The notes beneath the pieces are model-generated. The model did no database searches, had not been told where the DNA came from, and saw nothing but the letters and a program-made list of their open reading frames with translations. Below, one piece after another: positions 28,192 through 36,626 of a stretch of 64,000 bases of DNA; positions within the stretch are counted from its first letter, which is position 1; each line of letters starts with the position of its first letter. The position numbers were made by a program, and so were the translations under genes. The DNA is from an uncultured Collinsella sp. (GTDB lineage: Bacteria > Actinomycetota > Coriobacteriia > Coriobacteriales > Coriobacteriaceae): NCBI GenBank assembly GCA_958370785.1, contig CATXKN010000003.1, positions 221,337-285,336 of the forward strand, read 5' to 3'.

Positions 28192-29144
28192 TCCAAATAC
28201 TTCCTATGCGAAGCCTTCACATTGCTCTGATTCACCATGGCGTAGTGCATGGTGGTGTCTATTTTCGCATGGCCTAACAGCTTTTGCACCTGCTCTATGG
28301 GCATTCCCTTATCGATGGCATGGGTGGCAAGCGTACGGCGAAACTTATGCGGATGAACGCGGTTGATACCGGCGCTTCTGCCTAGGTCACGTAAACGGAG
28401 TTCTATGCTCCCCACCGTAATACGTCGAGCTGAGGAATCGAGCGCGACAAATAATGCAGGACTCTTGTCAGCACGGCTCGAAAGATATTCCGTAAGATGA
28501 AGCTTAGCGCGCGCATCGAAGTAAACGGGGCGCTGCTTATTTCCCTTTCCCATTACAAGGCATTCGCGCTCGTGCAGATTAACATCCTTCCTGTCGAGTC
28601 GCACAAGTTCGCCAATACGCATGCCCGTCGAAGCGAGTAAATCAACGATGGCAAGATCTCGCTTGGACTCACAGGCGTCTCGCAATACCTCCAGTTCCTC
28701 ATCGCTAAGCACCTCTTTGGTTACTTGAGCAGTTTTGACGCGACGAATGCGCCTTACAGGACTTTTCACAATGTAATCCTCATCTTCAAGCCACGAAAAG
28801 AAGCTCGACATGATACGAGGTATATTATCGATTGTGACCTTACTAGAACCGCGTTTCACCTCGTAATCATTGAGATAGCGGCGCAAGTCGTCGCTATCAA
28901 CCTGGGTATAGGGCTTAGCAAGCGCTGTGTTCACATGCCGTAAGGTTGCCTCATAGTATGCAATGGTTTTAGGAGAGCATCCCTCGACCTCTTTAGCGGT
29001 GAGAAAGAGCGCAAGCAGATCTTGCCCTGGCTCTGTTTGTTTCGGTCCGAGTGCCCGTCTAAGCGTAATGGTTAGATGTTTGAGCTGGTGTGGGTCGAGA
29101 AGGCTCTGCATTTCCGAAAGTACGGTATTGATGACAGTTTCCAC
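28188..29144 (-). CDS. Tyrosine recombinase of the hsdS inversion locus
   Basis: A 318-residue XerC/D-like recombinase. An N-terminal SAM-like domain (DLLALFLTAKEVEGCSPKTI then AYYEATLRHV) leads to the catalytic domain with STGMRIGELVRLD (first Arg), GKGNKQRPVYF, HPHKFRRTLATHAIDKG (His-x-x-Arg) and LLGHAKIDTTMHYAMV (His and nucleophilic Tyr), so all key residues are present. The start is GTG 29144, 5 bases after AAAGGA. The frame is open further upstream only because the silent 3' half-gene has no stop. It probably inverts DNA between the S1-S4 sites that flank it. Its stop overlaps the ATG of the silent 5' half-gene. Confidence 0.9.
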   Translation of the reverse strand: METVINTVLSEMQSLLDPHQLKHLTITLRRALGPKQTEPGQDLLALFLTAKEVEGCSPKTIAYYEATLRHVNTALAKPYTQVDSDDLRRYLNDYEVKRGSSKVTIDNIPRIMSSFFSWLEDEDYIVKSPVRRIRRVKTAQVTKEVLSDEELEVLRDACESKRDLAIVDLLASTGMRIGELVRLDRKDVNLHERECLVMGKGNKQRPVYFDARAKLHLTEYLSSRADKSPALFVALDSSARRITVGSIELRLRDLGRSAGINRVHPHKFRRTLATHAIDKGMPIEQVQKLLGHAKIDTTMHYAMVNQSNVKASHRKYLE

Positions 29145-29204
29145 GCTGATCCTTTCGTCGAGTACGATAGCCACAGTGTGGACGGCGCGTTGTACATAGT
29201 GAAG

Positions 29205-29224
29205 TAAATGGCTATTTAGCTGCG
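29205..29224 (+). repeat. Inversion site S3 (silent 3' half end)
   Basis: TAAATGGCTATTTAGCTGCG, identical over 20 bases to the inverse of the S2 outer side. On the minus strand it codes for TQLNSHL, the C-terminal end of the silent half. Confidence 0.85.
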
Positions 29225-29855
29225 TGAGGTTAACCTCTGAAACATCAATCTCGCCCGACATGAGTTTGGGGAGAAGACTATCGCGAAAAACAGCAAGCTT
29301 TCGAGCTTCAATCTTACTCATGACATACTGATCAATAATCGGCTGCATAAGCTGAGTTTGGCTTAGAAGAATATTTTCAGGTGGAATAACAACTTCGGAC
29401 TCTGCCAACGCGCTGCGCTTGATATGCCCCATTGTCGTTGCACGGTCTTTGGCAAGCATAATAAATCGTGCTAAATGATGTTTGGTCCAGCCATAATAGA
29501 ACCAGCTTGGATACGCAGAAGAAGTCACTTTAAACAGATGCTGATTTAGACCGGCGTTCCCGCCCGCCCAAAAATCCAGCAATAGGGTCCCGGACCAAGA
29601 GAAAATGAGGTCACCGTCGTGAACCTTGGCGCTATCGACAATGCCACTCTTGCAACGCTCGGCATCGCTTCCGCAAAAGCCTTGTCCCAGTTCGCGAATT
29701 TTCAGCACGGGCAGACCTTCATCTCCAGTGTCTGGGCGGAACTTTTGCATTGCAAGTCCGTTTTTATAGTCAGCAATGTCCAGCAAAGAAGCAGTATCCC
29801 AATCAGAACCCGCGTCGTCTATTAAACGTTGAAAGATCAAGTCGAACAGTTCTTC

Positions 29856-29872
29856 TAAATAGCCATTTAGCT
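29856..29872 (-). repeat. Inversion site S4 (silent 3' half start)
   Basis: On the minus strand AGCTAAATGGCTATTTA, identical to 17 bases of S1 (27091-27107) in inverse orientation. Confidence 0.85.
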
Positions 29873-29911
29873 GAAACCCTACGACCATTCGGATGCCATA
29901 TCCCCGCAATA

Positions 29912-29951
29912 CAAAAAACGGGGCAGCCCGCGCTCCTGCGAACTGCCCCGT
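29912..29951 (-). terminator. Terminator of the double zinc-ribbon gene
   Basis: On the minus strand ACGGGGCAG pairs with CTGCCCCGT (9 bp), followed by TTTTTT. It isolates the silent half-gene from upstream transcription. Confidence 0.85.
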
Positions 29952-29995
29952 AGCTCCGGCCATCACGTTGCAGCAACAACCAGCACCGCCCCCCC

Positions 29996-31333
29996 CTACT
30001 TCCCAAAGATCGCGCCGAACAGGCCCTTGCGTTTGGGCTTCTCCTCTCGGTAGGAACCCTCGGCTGCGGCTATAACCTGCCGCGGCTGCTCGCCGCCTCC
30101 GCAGCGTACGATCTGGTATAGGAAGGGCGATTTAACGTATTTGACCTCGATGGGCGTGGCGTGCACGGTGCTTTCGCTCGACAGCATCACGTTGGGATTG
30201 AGCGGTGCCACCACATGCGTTTCGCGCTTGTCGCTAAACACCACCGCGGCCGCGCGGCCCGTCTGGCCGTTCACGGCAATGCGCACCTGCTCGCCGTCGC
30301 GGCTATCCGACGCCGAGCGATCGACAAAGTAGACCGGTACCATCACCAGGCCGTCCTTATGTTTGCGGGCCTTGCGCGCCCAGGCGCGGATGCTCTTTTT
30401 ATTGAGCCCCAGCACCGCCTCGGCATCGTTGCCGGCAATATCGAGCGCCAGCTTATCAATAATCACCTGGTCCTTGGTGGACGCATCGACGGAAACGACG
30501 CGGAAGTCGCCTTCCTGCATAGCGGGATCGAACGGTCCCACCTTGCCAAAATCCCACGGCTCCAAAATGCCCATAAGGCGAACATCCAGGTAGTTTGCCC
30601 GCGGATACGCCCAGTCGAGCACCTCGTAGTACACCAGGGTCTCCTTGCTCAGGCCCTTGCCCGGGAAGGACGCCATCATGCGCAGGTCCGCCAACGCCAT
30701 GGGGAAATAGAAGAGCATCATGTCGTTTTGGATCGCGTCTTCTACATCGTGCCCGGCAAAGGCATCGGGATACTGACGCACCAGCTGCAGCGCGTTGGCA
30801 CGTGCCTGCTGCGGCGATATCTCACAGGGGACGCCCTGTTCGGGAACGTATTCGGCACCCACGCCCATGGTCAGGCGTTTGCTAAACGTACCGGGTTTGA
30901 GCAGGTCGGCAACGCCGATCTTATTGCCGCAGGACGGGCACTCAAACACGCGTTGGGTCGACTCGCCCTCAAAGGACGCGCCGCAGAAGGGACAGGGAAT
31001 GCTCACATGCGTCGCCTCTTGGAACTCCTGCGCCGTTCCTCGATCTTCCCACAGCAGATGCTCCAAAACCGACTGATTGCGCCAGTGCGAATTGAAGAAA
31101 TACCAGTCCGGGTCCTCTGGGCGCTCGAGCTGCGAGACGTGCGTGAGCTTGAGCAGCCCGTCAACCACCGTCAGCGGCGTATGACGGATACCCAGGGCGC
31201 TCTTGGGCTCTCCGGCGTCCGCTTGCCACGGAATAACCGTTTCGCAATAAGCGCACTCAAAGCTGCGCTTTGCCTGGTGCGAATACATGGGGCCGCCGCA
31301 GTTTTGGCATTTAATGGCAAACATCTCGTCCAT
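29996..31333 (-). CDS. Double zinc-ribbon protein of unknown function
   Basis: A 445-residue protein without signal or membrane span. Two zinc ribbons: CQNCGGPMYSHQ...FECAYCE (about residues 9-32) and CPFCGASFEGESTQRVFECP then SCG (about 114-136). A large mixed alpha/beta part follows with ALQLVRQYPDAF, MLFYFPMALADLRMM, NYLDVRLMGILEPWDFGK and GLVMVPVYFVDR. The end is basic (EEKPKRKGLFGAIFGK). No family is recognised. Such proteins are often described as TFIIB-type or replication-restart-like zinc fingers without evidence. The start has AAAGGAGG 8 bases upstream. It stands alone, divergent from the cation efflux gene. Confidence 0.75.
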   Translation of the reverse strand: MDEMFAIKCQNCGGPMYSHQAKRSFECAYCETVIPWQADAGEPKSALGIRHTPLTVVDGLLKLTHVSQLERPEDPDWYFFNSHWRNQSVLEHLLWEDRGTAQEFQEATHVSIPCPFCGASFEGESTQRVFECPSCGNKIGVADLLKPGTFSKRLTMGVGAEYVPEQGVPCEISPQQARANALQLVRQYPDAFAGHDVEDAIQNDMMLFYFPMALADLRMMASFPGKGLSKETLVYYEVLDWAYPRANYLDVRLMGILEPWDFGKVGPFDPAMQEGDFRVVSVDASTKDQVIIDKLALDIAGNDAEAVLGLNKKSIRAWARKARKHKDGLVMVPVYFVDRSASDSRDGEQVRIAVNGQTGRAAAVVFSDKRETHVVAPLNPNVMLSSESTVHATPIEVKYVKSPFLYQIVRCGGGEQPRQVIAAAEGSYREEKPKRKGLFGAIFGK

Positions 31334-31591
31334 GGAAACGTCCTCCTTTGCACAGGGCTGTCGACATTAAGTATGTCGAGCAAATCGGCGCGTGCCCATA
31401 CCCATGTGGCCCAAAATGGACCACTCGGTCGGACGGCAAGGCGCAGTGAACTCGAAGGCGTGCGGGCAGTCGCCCCCCGCCTCGCGCCCGTTAGCGCCGG
31501 CAGACCAATGCTGCATTTTCTAAGCATCGGTACACGTTGCGTCCGTGCGAGCTACACTATCCCCTTAAACATGATTGTGAGGACGATCGTT

Positions 31592-32773
31592 ATGCTATTT
31601 GTAAATCGGCTGGTACATACGCTTGTTCCCGGCAGCGAAAGCGAGCCGGTCGATACCTCCTGCCGCACCAACGCGGGTTTTGCCGCAAGCCTCATCTGCA
31701 TCTGCCTCAACATCACGCTGTGCCTGGCCAAGGGCATAGCCGGTCTGCTCGCGGGCTCCGTCTCGCTTATCGCCGACGCCTTCAACAACCTTTCCGACGC
31801 CTCGAGCAACATCGTGAGCCTGCTCGGATTCCGCCTTGCCAGCCGCCCGGCCGACGAGGGGCACCCCTATGGTCACGGCCGTTACGAGTACCTAGCGGGG
31901 CTGTTTGTCGCCGTTCTCGTTTGCGCCGTCGGCATCAACCTGATCCTGAAGTCGGTCACCAAGATCGTCAAGCCCTCTCCCACCGCATATTCGGCGCTCT
32001 CCATGGCGGCCCTTGTCCTCTCCATGCTCGTCAAGTTCTGGATGGCGGCATTCAACCGCACGCTGGGCAACCGCATCGATTCCGAGACGCTCATCGCCAC
32101 GGCGCAGGATTCCAAAAACGACGTCATTGCCTCAGCCTCGGTCCTGGCCGCAGCGCTTATTTCGCAGACGACCGGCTTTGACCTCGATGGCTGGGCAGGC
32201 CTGGGCGTGGGCATCTTCATCTGCATCAGCGGCATGGGCCTGGTGCGCGACGCCATCAGCCCGCTGTTGGGGCAAGCGCCCGACCCCAAGCTCGTCCAGG
32301 CAATCCGCGACAAGATTATGTCGTATCCTCAGGTCCTAGGCACGCACGACCTGATGCTGCACGACTACGGCCCCGGTCGTCAGTTTGCCAGCGCGCACGT
32401 GGAAATGCCCGGCGAGGGCGACGCCTTTGAGCACCACGAGATCCTGGACACCATCGAACACGACATCAAGCATCAGATGGGCATCGGTATCACGCTACAC
32501 TGCGACCCCATCGCCACGAACGGCGATGACCTGCGTGGCTGGGTCAAGCGCGGCGTCATGCAGATCGATCCCGCGCTCTCCATCCACGACCTGCACGAGC
32601 ACGACGGGTTTGTTTCGTTTGACCTGGTGCGTCCCGACGGCTTTGACATATCCGACGAGGAGCTGCTGGAGCTCGTCACGCGCATCGTGCACGAGCGCCG
32701 GCCCGATGTCTCGTGCGTCGTCACATTTGACTCGGGCTTCAGCTCGCCCGACCGTCCGGCCGAGCAGCTGTAA
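31592..32773 (+). CDS. Cation diffusion facilitator family efflux protein
   Basis: A 393-residue CDF-type divalent metal/proton antiporter with about six membrane spans. The first metal-site helix reads SLIADAFNNLSDASSN (the usual D-x3-D pair is D-A-F-N-N-L-S-D). GHPYGHGRYEYLA is the family loop, and the fifth helix has TAQDSKNDVIASASVL. The C-terminal domain (about 215 onwards) includes the ferredoxin-like fold with HDLMLHDYGPGR, FASAHVEMPG and LHCDPI, plus an extra C-terminal region of about 90 residues. The probable metals are Zn, Mn or Fe. Start ATG 31592 has GTGAGGA upstream; an earlier ATG at 31571 has none, and the frame further upstream is antisense to the zinc-ribbon gene. Confidence 0.88.
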   Translation: MLFVNRLVHTLVPGSESEPVDTSCRTNAGFAASLICICLNITLCLAKGIAGLLAGSVSLIADAFNNLSDASSNIVSLLGFRLASRPADEGHPYGHGRYEYLAGLFVAVLVCAVGINLILKSVTKIVKPSPTAYSALSMAALVLSMLVKFWMAAFNRTLGNRIDSETLIATAQDSKNDVIASASVLAAALISQTTGFDLDGWAGLGVGIFICISGMGLVRDAISPLLGQAPDPKLVQAIRDKIMSYPQVLGTHDLMLHDYGPGRQFASAHVEMPGEGDAFEHHEILDTIEHDIKHQMGIGITLHCDPIATNGDDLRGWVKRGVMQIDPALSIHDLHEHDGFVSFDLVRPDGFDISDEELLELVTRIVHERRPDVSCVVTFDSGFSSPDRPAEQL

Positions 32774-32781
32774 TCGGCAGC

Positions 32782-32850
32782 AAAACGGGGCACAGGACCG
32801 CCGACCAACGCGCCTACGCGCCCGGTCACGCGATCCTGCGCCCCGTTTTT
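32782..32850. terminator. Bidirectional terminator between convergent genes
   Basis: AAAACGGGGCACAGGA (32782-32797) and TCCTGCGCCCCGTTTT (32834-32849) pair at 15 of 16 positions with A and T runs at the ends. The single odd pair is G-U in minus-strand RNA. Confidence 0.8.
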
Positions 32851-32883
32851 GCTTGCACTGCTAAGGCTCTAGCCGCTCGACCG

Positions 32884-33840
32884 CTAGTTCCCCTGCGCGC
32901 CCGAAATGCCGTTTTGCAGGGCACCCCAGGCGTTCGTCGCCATATCGCCCAGGTTCTGTGCGGTATCGCCGAGATTCTGAGCCGTGTCACCCAGCTCTTG
33001 GGCCTTATCTCCAAGCTCCTGGGCCTTGTTGCTCAGGTCCTCCAGCGTGTTAGAGCTCGAGCTGTCCGCGCCGCCCTGGTCGCCGGACGCATTACCCGAC
33101 GAGCCGTCCTTGCGCGTGAGCTGAATCTCGAGGTTACCGTTGTCGTTATAGTAGGCAGACGTCACGACCCAGTTGGCATCGACAACGGGCGTCGAGCCGT
33201 CGTCGGTCAGAATTACGGCGTTCGAAAGATCAGCCCCGCGCGACTTGAGGAGCTTTTTGGCGTTGGACCAGTACTGACCCGGGATATCGCTCAGGTCGAC
33301 GGTGCCGGACTGGGTAGTCTCAGTCTGCTCGGCCGTGGTATCAGTCGTGGTGCCCCGCTTGTTGAGCATGCCCGACACGATGGCAAACACAACCGACAAG
33401 GCAAAGAAGATCGCCAGCACGATGAGGATTTTCTTGATCACGCTCGACGAACGCGAAGGCTTCTTCTCCTCGTCCTCGCCATACTGAGGGATGGACTTGG
33501 GATACTCACGATACGGCTCGCGCGCATATCGGTCGCGCGACTCGTAGCGCGGCTGTGCTGTGCGCGGCATATATGTCGTCTGCTGAGGTTGCGGAATGGG
33601 ATTTTGCAGCAGGTCATCATAAGGGCCTGCCGCCGCGTTGCCGTAGGGGCTCTGCGACGAGGCACAATACGGGTCCCGCGTTGCGTTTCCGTAATTCACA
33701 ACGCGCGTGGGATCGGCCGACGCCTGCGTCGTATCGGGGGCAGCGTAGCCGGGATTCGGCACGACGCGGGTCTCATCGGCGCCATTGCCCGTCCGCGGGG
33801 AGCCGTAGCCACCCATTACGGTCGTCTTATCCTGGTCCAT
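32884..33840 (-). CDS. Membrane-anchored protein with C-terminal heptad repeats
   Basis: A 318-residue protein. A Tyr/Pro/Asn-rich cytoplasmic N-terminus of about 125 residues leads to one membrane span (IKKILIVLAIFFALSVVFAI, about 136-155). A small extracellular domain follows (DIPGQYWSNAKKLLKSRGAD, VVTSAYYNDNGNLEIQLTRK), then a Ser/Gly linker and four to five tandem heptads of the KAQELGD / TAQNLGD type (about 278-306), probably a coiled coil. No known family. AAAGGA lies 8 bases before the ATG. It ends at a bidirectional terminator shared with the efflux gene. Confidence 0.75.
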   Translation of the reverse strand: MDQDKTTVMGGYGSPRTGNGADETRVVPNPGYAAPDTTQASADPTRVVNYGNATRDPYCASSQSPYGNAAAGPYDDLLQNPIPQPQQTTYMPRTAQPRYESRDRYAREPYREYPKSIPQYGEDEEKKPSRSSSVIKKILIVLAIFFALSVVFAIVSGMLNKRGTTTDTTAEQTETTQSGTVDLSDIPGQYWSNAKKLLKSRGADLSNAVILTDDGSTPVVDANWVVTSAYYNDNGNLEIQLTRKDGSSGNASGDQGGADSSSSNTLEDLSNKAQELGDKAQELGDTAQNLGDTAQNLGDMATNAWGALQNGISGAQGN

Positions 33841-33977
33841 GCAACGATTCCTTTCCGTCGCCCGTAAGCATCAAGTTATCCATGCATTCTACCCGCGCAA
33901 AAGCCTATGATGGGCAAAGCCCGTCGGTATCTACAAGACATGCGCGGCCGACGGTCACAAGCGAATCGAGGAACGTC

Positions 33978-34214
33978 ATGGCAAAAAGCAAGCTCATCAA
34001 AGACACAACGCGCGCCGAGCGCGAGGAGATCATTAAGCTGGCACTCGCTGGCTGCGGCAACGGCAGCTGCGACAACTGCGGCAGTTGCAGCTTGGGAGCA
34101 GGCGACCCGTACGGCACCTACCAGCCCTACATTGACGGCGAGATGGAAATCGCCGATATCAACATGATGGTCGCCGAGCGCAACGCCAAACTCTTCGGCC
34201 TCCAGCGCGGCTAA
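33978..34214 (+). CDS. Small cysteine-cluster protein
   Basis: A 78-residue protein (MAKSKLIKDTTRAEREEIIK, then LALAGCGNGSCDNCGSCSLG). Four Cys in the pattern C-x4-C-x2-C-x2-C suggest a metal or Fe-S site. The rest is polar (GTYQPYIDGEMEIADINMMV). No family recognised. ATG 33978 follows GAGGAACGTC; codons further upstream are antisense to the neighbouring gene. It is divergent from the heptad-repeat protein, 137 bases apart. Confidence 0.7.
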   Translation: MAKSKLIKDTTRAEREEIIKLALAGCGNGSCDNCGSCSLGAGDPYGTYQPYIDGEMEIADINMMVAERNAKLFGLQRG

Positions 34215-34238
34215 TGATCCCTTCTTGGGCTGTGTACC

Positions 34239-34389
34239 AAAAAATGCGCCCATCTACTACATTTAACCCAAGGGTGCCAACCATGGCCATATTTGTGTTA
34301 ACAAAACCGCAGGTAAACGTCTTGCCGCATTGTTAAAAAACGCTCCATGGTCGGTCCAACCCTGACAAACGTAGTAGATGGGCGCTTTT
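34239..34389. repeat. Palindromic repeat family 1, copy B
   Basis: A 151-bp element with arms AAAAATGCGCCCATCTACTAC (at about 34240-34260) and GTAGTAGATGGGCGCTTTT (34371-34389), inverted and nearly perfect. The interior ACAAAACCGCAGGTAAACG is shared with copy C (ACAAAACCGCAGGTAGACG), as is the ATGGTCGG box. It lies between two convergent genes. Confidence 0.85.
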
Positions 34390-34504
34390 CGTGGCGCGGC
34401 TGGTCCAGATAGCTTGTTTCGGAGCCAATTTGCATCAAAATGTCCCCGGCGGCGCCACGTTTTGCGTCACCGGGGACTGTTCTATTCACGATCCGTAGCT
34501 TTCC

Positions 34505-36520
34505 TTACTCGTTAGGCACATATGTGGCACGAGGATAATCGGGCGTAACATCTTGGCCGCCGGAATAGCTCGAATCGAAAGGATGCGCCACCAGATCGTG
34601 TGTACCCCATGCCATGCAGTCAAATAAACCAGTATCGAGAACAACGATATAACCCTTGCCGTCATAGTAGAAATGGTCCTCGGTAAAGTTATCGTCATCT
34701 TCGAGGCTGTCATCAACTATAGAATCTGCCCCTCGCTTTGCCGCCCCGATCACTTGCTTGGCCTCGCTCTTGAGGGTGTCAAACGAGAGCCCGTGCTGTG
34801 CAAGCGAGTCCTCAAGCGAAACCTGCTCGCCCGTCTTGAGGTTATAGTATGCCGACCTCGTCACCTGCTCCGAACGATACGGAGGAATGTAGCTATCGGT
34901 GTAGGTACGCACGCATGCAATATCGCCATCAATCGAGACAATCTCAGCGTAATACATCGTGGTCACACGATTGTTCTCATCATATGGCGTTGCCTGCTTG
35001 CTCGCATCAAGCGCATCCGCGACGAGCTGAATCATATCCTTGTTGAATTTGGCGACACCCACACTCTGGCCTTTTACCTGAGGATAGGTCCACGTAGCCG
35101 AAATCTGGCACGTAACGTCGGGGTCAGGCGCGCCCTCGCCCACCGGCGCCGTAAAGCTGACATCCTGCGTGGCAGAAACGGCTTCGTAGCTCACCTGCGC
35201 ATCATCGCCAGCGTCCTTCGACTTCAGCTGCTCCAGCGTCGTGGCCACCGTGCCAATAGTGCTGTTAACCGAGCTCTCGTCGGCATACAAGAAACCAAAA
35301 CCGCCCAAAGAGGCAGAACCGACTTCATTCGGGGCAACAAGGTCGGTCATGGCTTTGAATGACTTGCCGTCGTAGCCAATGAATTTAACTTGGTATTCGT
35401 GAGCAGAAGGACCACTTTCGCCAGAGAGACCGCTTTGCTTAATTGCTGTCCCATGGTCATACCACTGCGAAAAACCAATCTTGCCCTCGTATTCATCAAG
35501 CCAGACAGACACACACGCCTCTTGATGAGATACGTTTACCTCTGGCGTGTAGACCTTCTCAATCTCGCCATTCTTATACGCCCAGACCTCAAGATGCGCA
35601 GCGGCTGCGTTATCCCCACGGTCCACCGGTTCATCGGAATACTCAATCAAGAGCTCATCCTGACCATCGCCATCAAAGTCAATGAGCTTGGCGTAAGCAA
35701 CGCCCTGGGCTCCATACGCATATTCATCGAACCCGACAGCCTCACCCTCGCCGTGCTTCTTCTGGTACTCGAGAATCTTATCGGTGAACAGCTCGTTTGC
35801 CGTCTTGACCGCCGCCTTGGCAGAGGCTTTGGCCTCCTTCTTGGACTGCGTGAGCTCAACGTTCTTAGGGGCGTCCGAGCCTTCCTTGGCATAGTCCACC
35901 TTCATGGTGGTCGTGCTCTTCTTTTTGCCCTTGCCTGAGGTGATGGTCATTTGGTACTTCTGATCTGGCAGCTCGCCAAAGTCCTCCATGGCAAAGCCGT
36001 CCTCGCCATCGACCTTAATGGTGTAGCTCTTGCCCTTGCCATTCGCTGGCGCCAGCTCGACGGTATAGTTCTTGAGCTTTTTGCCCTTGCTGTTCTTGGG
36101 CAGCACTTTGGTCTTGCATGCGCAGACAACGTAGCCCTTGCCACCCGAAGTCACCTCGGACGACGAGCCGATGCGCGGCACGATCACGATGGCGGCGACA
36201 ATGGCGACAATGGCCACGCCGCCGATAACAGCCGCGACGATGCGACCCCTGTGCTTGGGCTTCGTGGGCTGTGGCGTCGGAACAAACGGCTGAGCGGCCT
36301 CAGCAGGCTCGGTCATAGGCTCCTCATAACGAGACTGCGCCGCCATATGAGCCGAGGCACCCTGAGGAGCGTGCTGCCCCGCAGGAGCGGCCGCCGGCGC
36401 ATCCCCTACCGGAAACGCCACAGGCTCCGCCTGGTCCTCAACTCCGCCCACGCGAGCGCCGCAGCTCGTGCAAAACGTGGAGCCATCGGGTATCTGAGCT
36501 CCGCACTTGGTGCAATACAT
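34505..36520 (-). CDS. Zinc-ribbon membrane protein with large extracellular region
   Basis: A 671-residue protein. The zinc ribbon is MYCTKCGAQIPDGSTFCTSC then GA (Cys at about 3, 6, 17, 20). A Pro/Ala linker and one membrane span (IVAAVIGGVAIVAIVAAIVI, about 95-114) follow, then an outer region of about 550 residues. This contains a Lys-rich domain (GYVVCACKTKVLPKNSKGKK), an FG-GAP-like calcium loop DFDGDGQDELLIEY, and a C-terminal domain with YYNLKTGEQVSLEDSL and DHFYYDGKGYIVVLDTGL. The last resembles peptidoglycan-associated DUF3298/RsiV-type folds, but this is not certain. It is a longer relative of the protein at 16102-16941. ATG 36520 has CGGGAG upstream. Confidence 0.75.
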   Translation of the reverse strand: MYCTKCGAQIPDGSTFCTSCGARVGGVEDQAEPVAFPVGDAPAAAPAGQHAPQGASAHMAAQSRYEEPMTEPAEAAQPFVPTPQPTKPKHRGRIVAAVIGGVAIVAIVAAIVIVPRIGSSSEVTSGGKGYVVCACKTKVLPKNSKGKKLKNYTVELAPANGKGKSYTIKVDGEDGFAMEDFGELPDQKYQMTITSGKGKKKSTTTMKVDYAKEGSDAPKNVELTQSKKEAKASAKAAVKTANELFTDKILEYQKKHGEGEAVGFDEYAYGAQGVAYAKLIDFDGDGQDELLIEYSDEPVDRGDNAAAAHLEVWAYKNGEIEKVYTPEVNVSHQEACVSVWLDEYEGKIGFSQWYDHGTAIKQSGLSGESGPSAHEYQVKFIGYDGKSFKAMTDLVAPNEVGSASLGGFGFLYADESSVNSTIGTVATTLEQLKSKDAGDDAQVSYEAVSATQDVSFTAPVGEGAPDPDVTCQISATWTYPQVKGQSVGVAKFNKDMIQLVADALDASKQATPYDENNRVTTMYYAEIVSIDGDIACVRTYTDSYIPPYRSEQVTRSAYYNLKTGEQVSLEDSLAQHGLSFDTLKSEAKQVIGAAKRGADSIVDDSLEDDDNFTEDHFYYDGKGYIVVLDTGLFDCMAWGTHDLVAHPFDSSYSGGQDVTPDYPRATYVPNE

Positions 36521-36626
36521 CGCATCTCCCGTCTCTCGTCGCAGCCGCAATGCGCCCGCGCAATTCTTCCAACTACACCGTACGAGAGAAATCGCGATTC
36601 TTGTTGCGCAACATTGCCACCGCGCC

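Larger units (their letters stand above)
27088..29872. other. Invertible hsdS region (recombinase-controlled specificity switch)
   Basis: Four copies of TAAATGGCTATTTA in alternating orientation (27094, 27733, 29205, 29856) delimit the TRD2 half of hsdS, a silent 5'-type half-gene, a tyrosine recombinase and a silent 3'-type half-gene. Inversion between S1 and S4 would replace TRD2 with the silent one. Inversion between S1 and S2 would truncate hsdS after KLNGYLAA and join the silent 5' half to the present TRD2 on the minus strand. The layout is that of phase-variable type I systems. Confidence 0.85.
29205..29872 (-). pseudogene. Silent hsdS 3'-type half-gene (TRD2 donor)
   Basis: On the minus strand, from S4 (QLNGYLEELFDL) to S3 (VNLTQLNSHL), lies a second-half HsdS: a spacer start, a different TRD2 (TASLLDIADYKNGLAMQKF, SGTLLLDFWAGGN) and the spacer LAVFRDSLLPKLMSGEIDVS, closely like the end of the expressed hsdS. 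It has no start codon or ribosome-binding site and no stop: the frame continues LHYVQRAVHTV into the recombinase. It is a storage cassette. After S1-S4 inversion it would complete hsdS, and the new reading frame would run into the recombinase gene. Confidence 0.85.

Noticed and set aside
27088..29872. CRISPR array from the repeated 14-mers in the hsd region
   Set aside because: Only four copies, in alternating orientation and hundreds of bases apart, inside coding sequence: inversion sites, not CRISPR repeats. No other array-like repeats were seen in the window.
28188..29966. A single 592-residue HsdS-integrase gene
   Set aside because: The frame joins a silent hsdS half lacking a start codon to a recombinase with its own GTG start and ribosome-binding site; residues before S4 overlap a terminator. 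It is treated as two elements, with the fusion kept as a finding.
30161..31591. Upstream extension of the cation efflux frame to 30161
   Set aside because: The added 477 codons are antisense to the double zinc-ribbon gene; the conserved CDF sequence begins after 31592.
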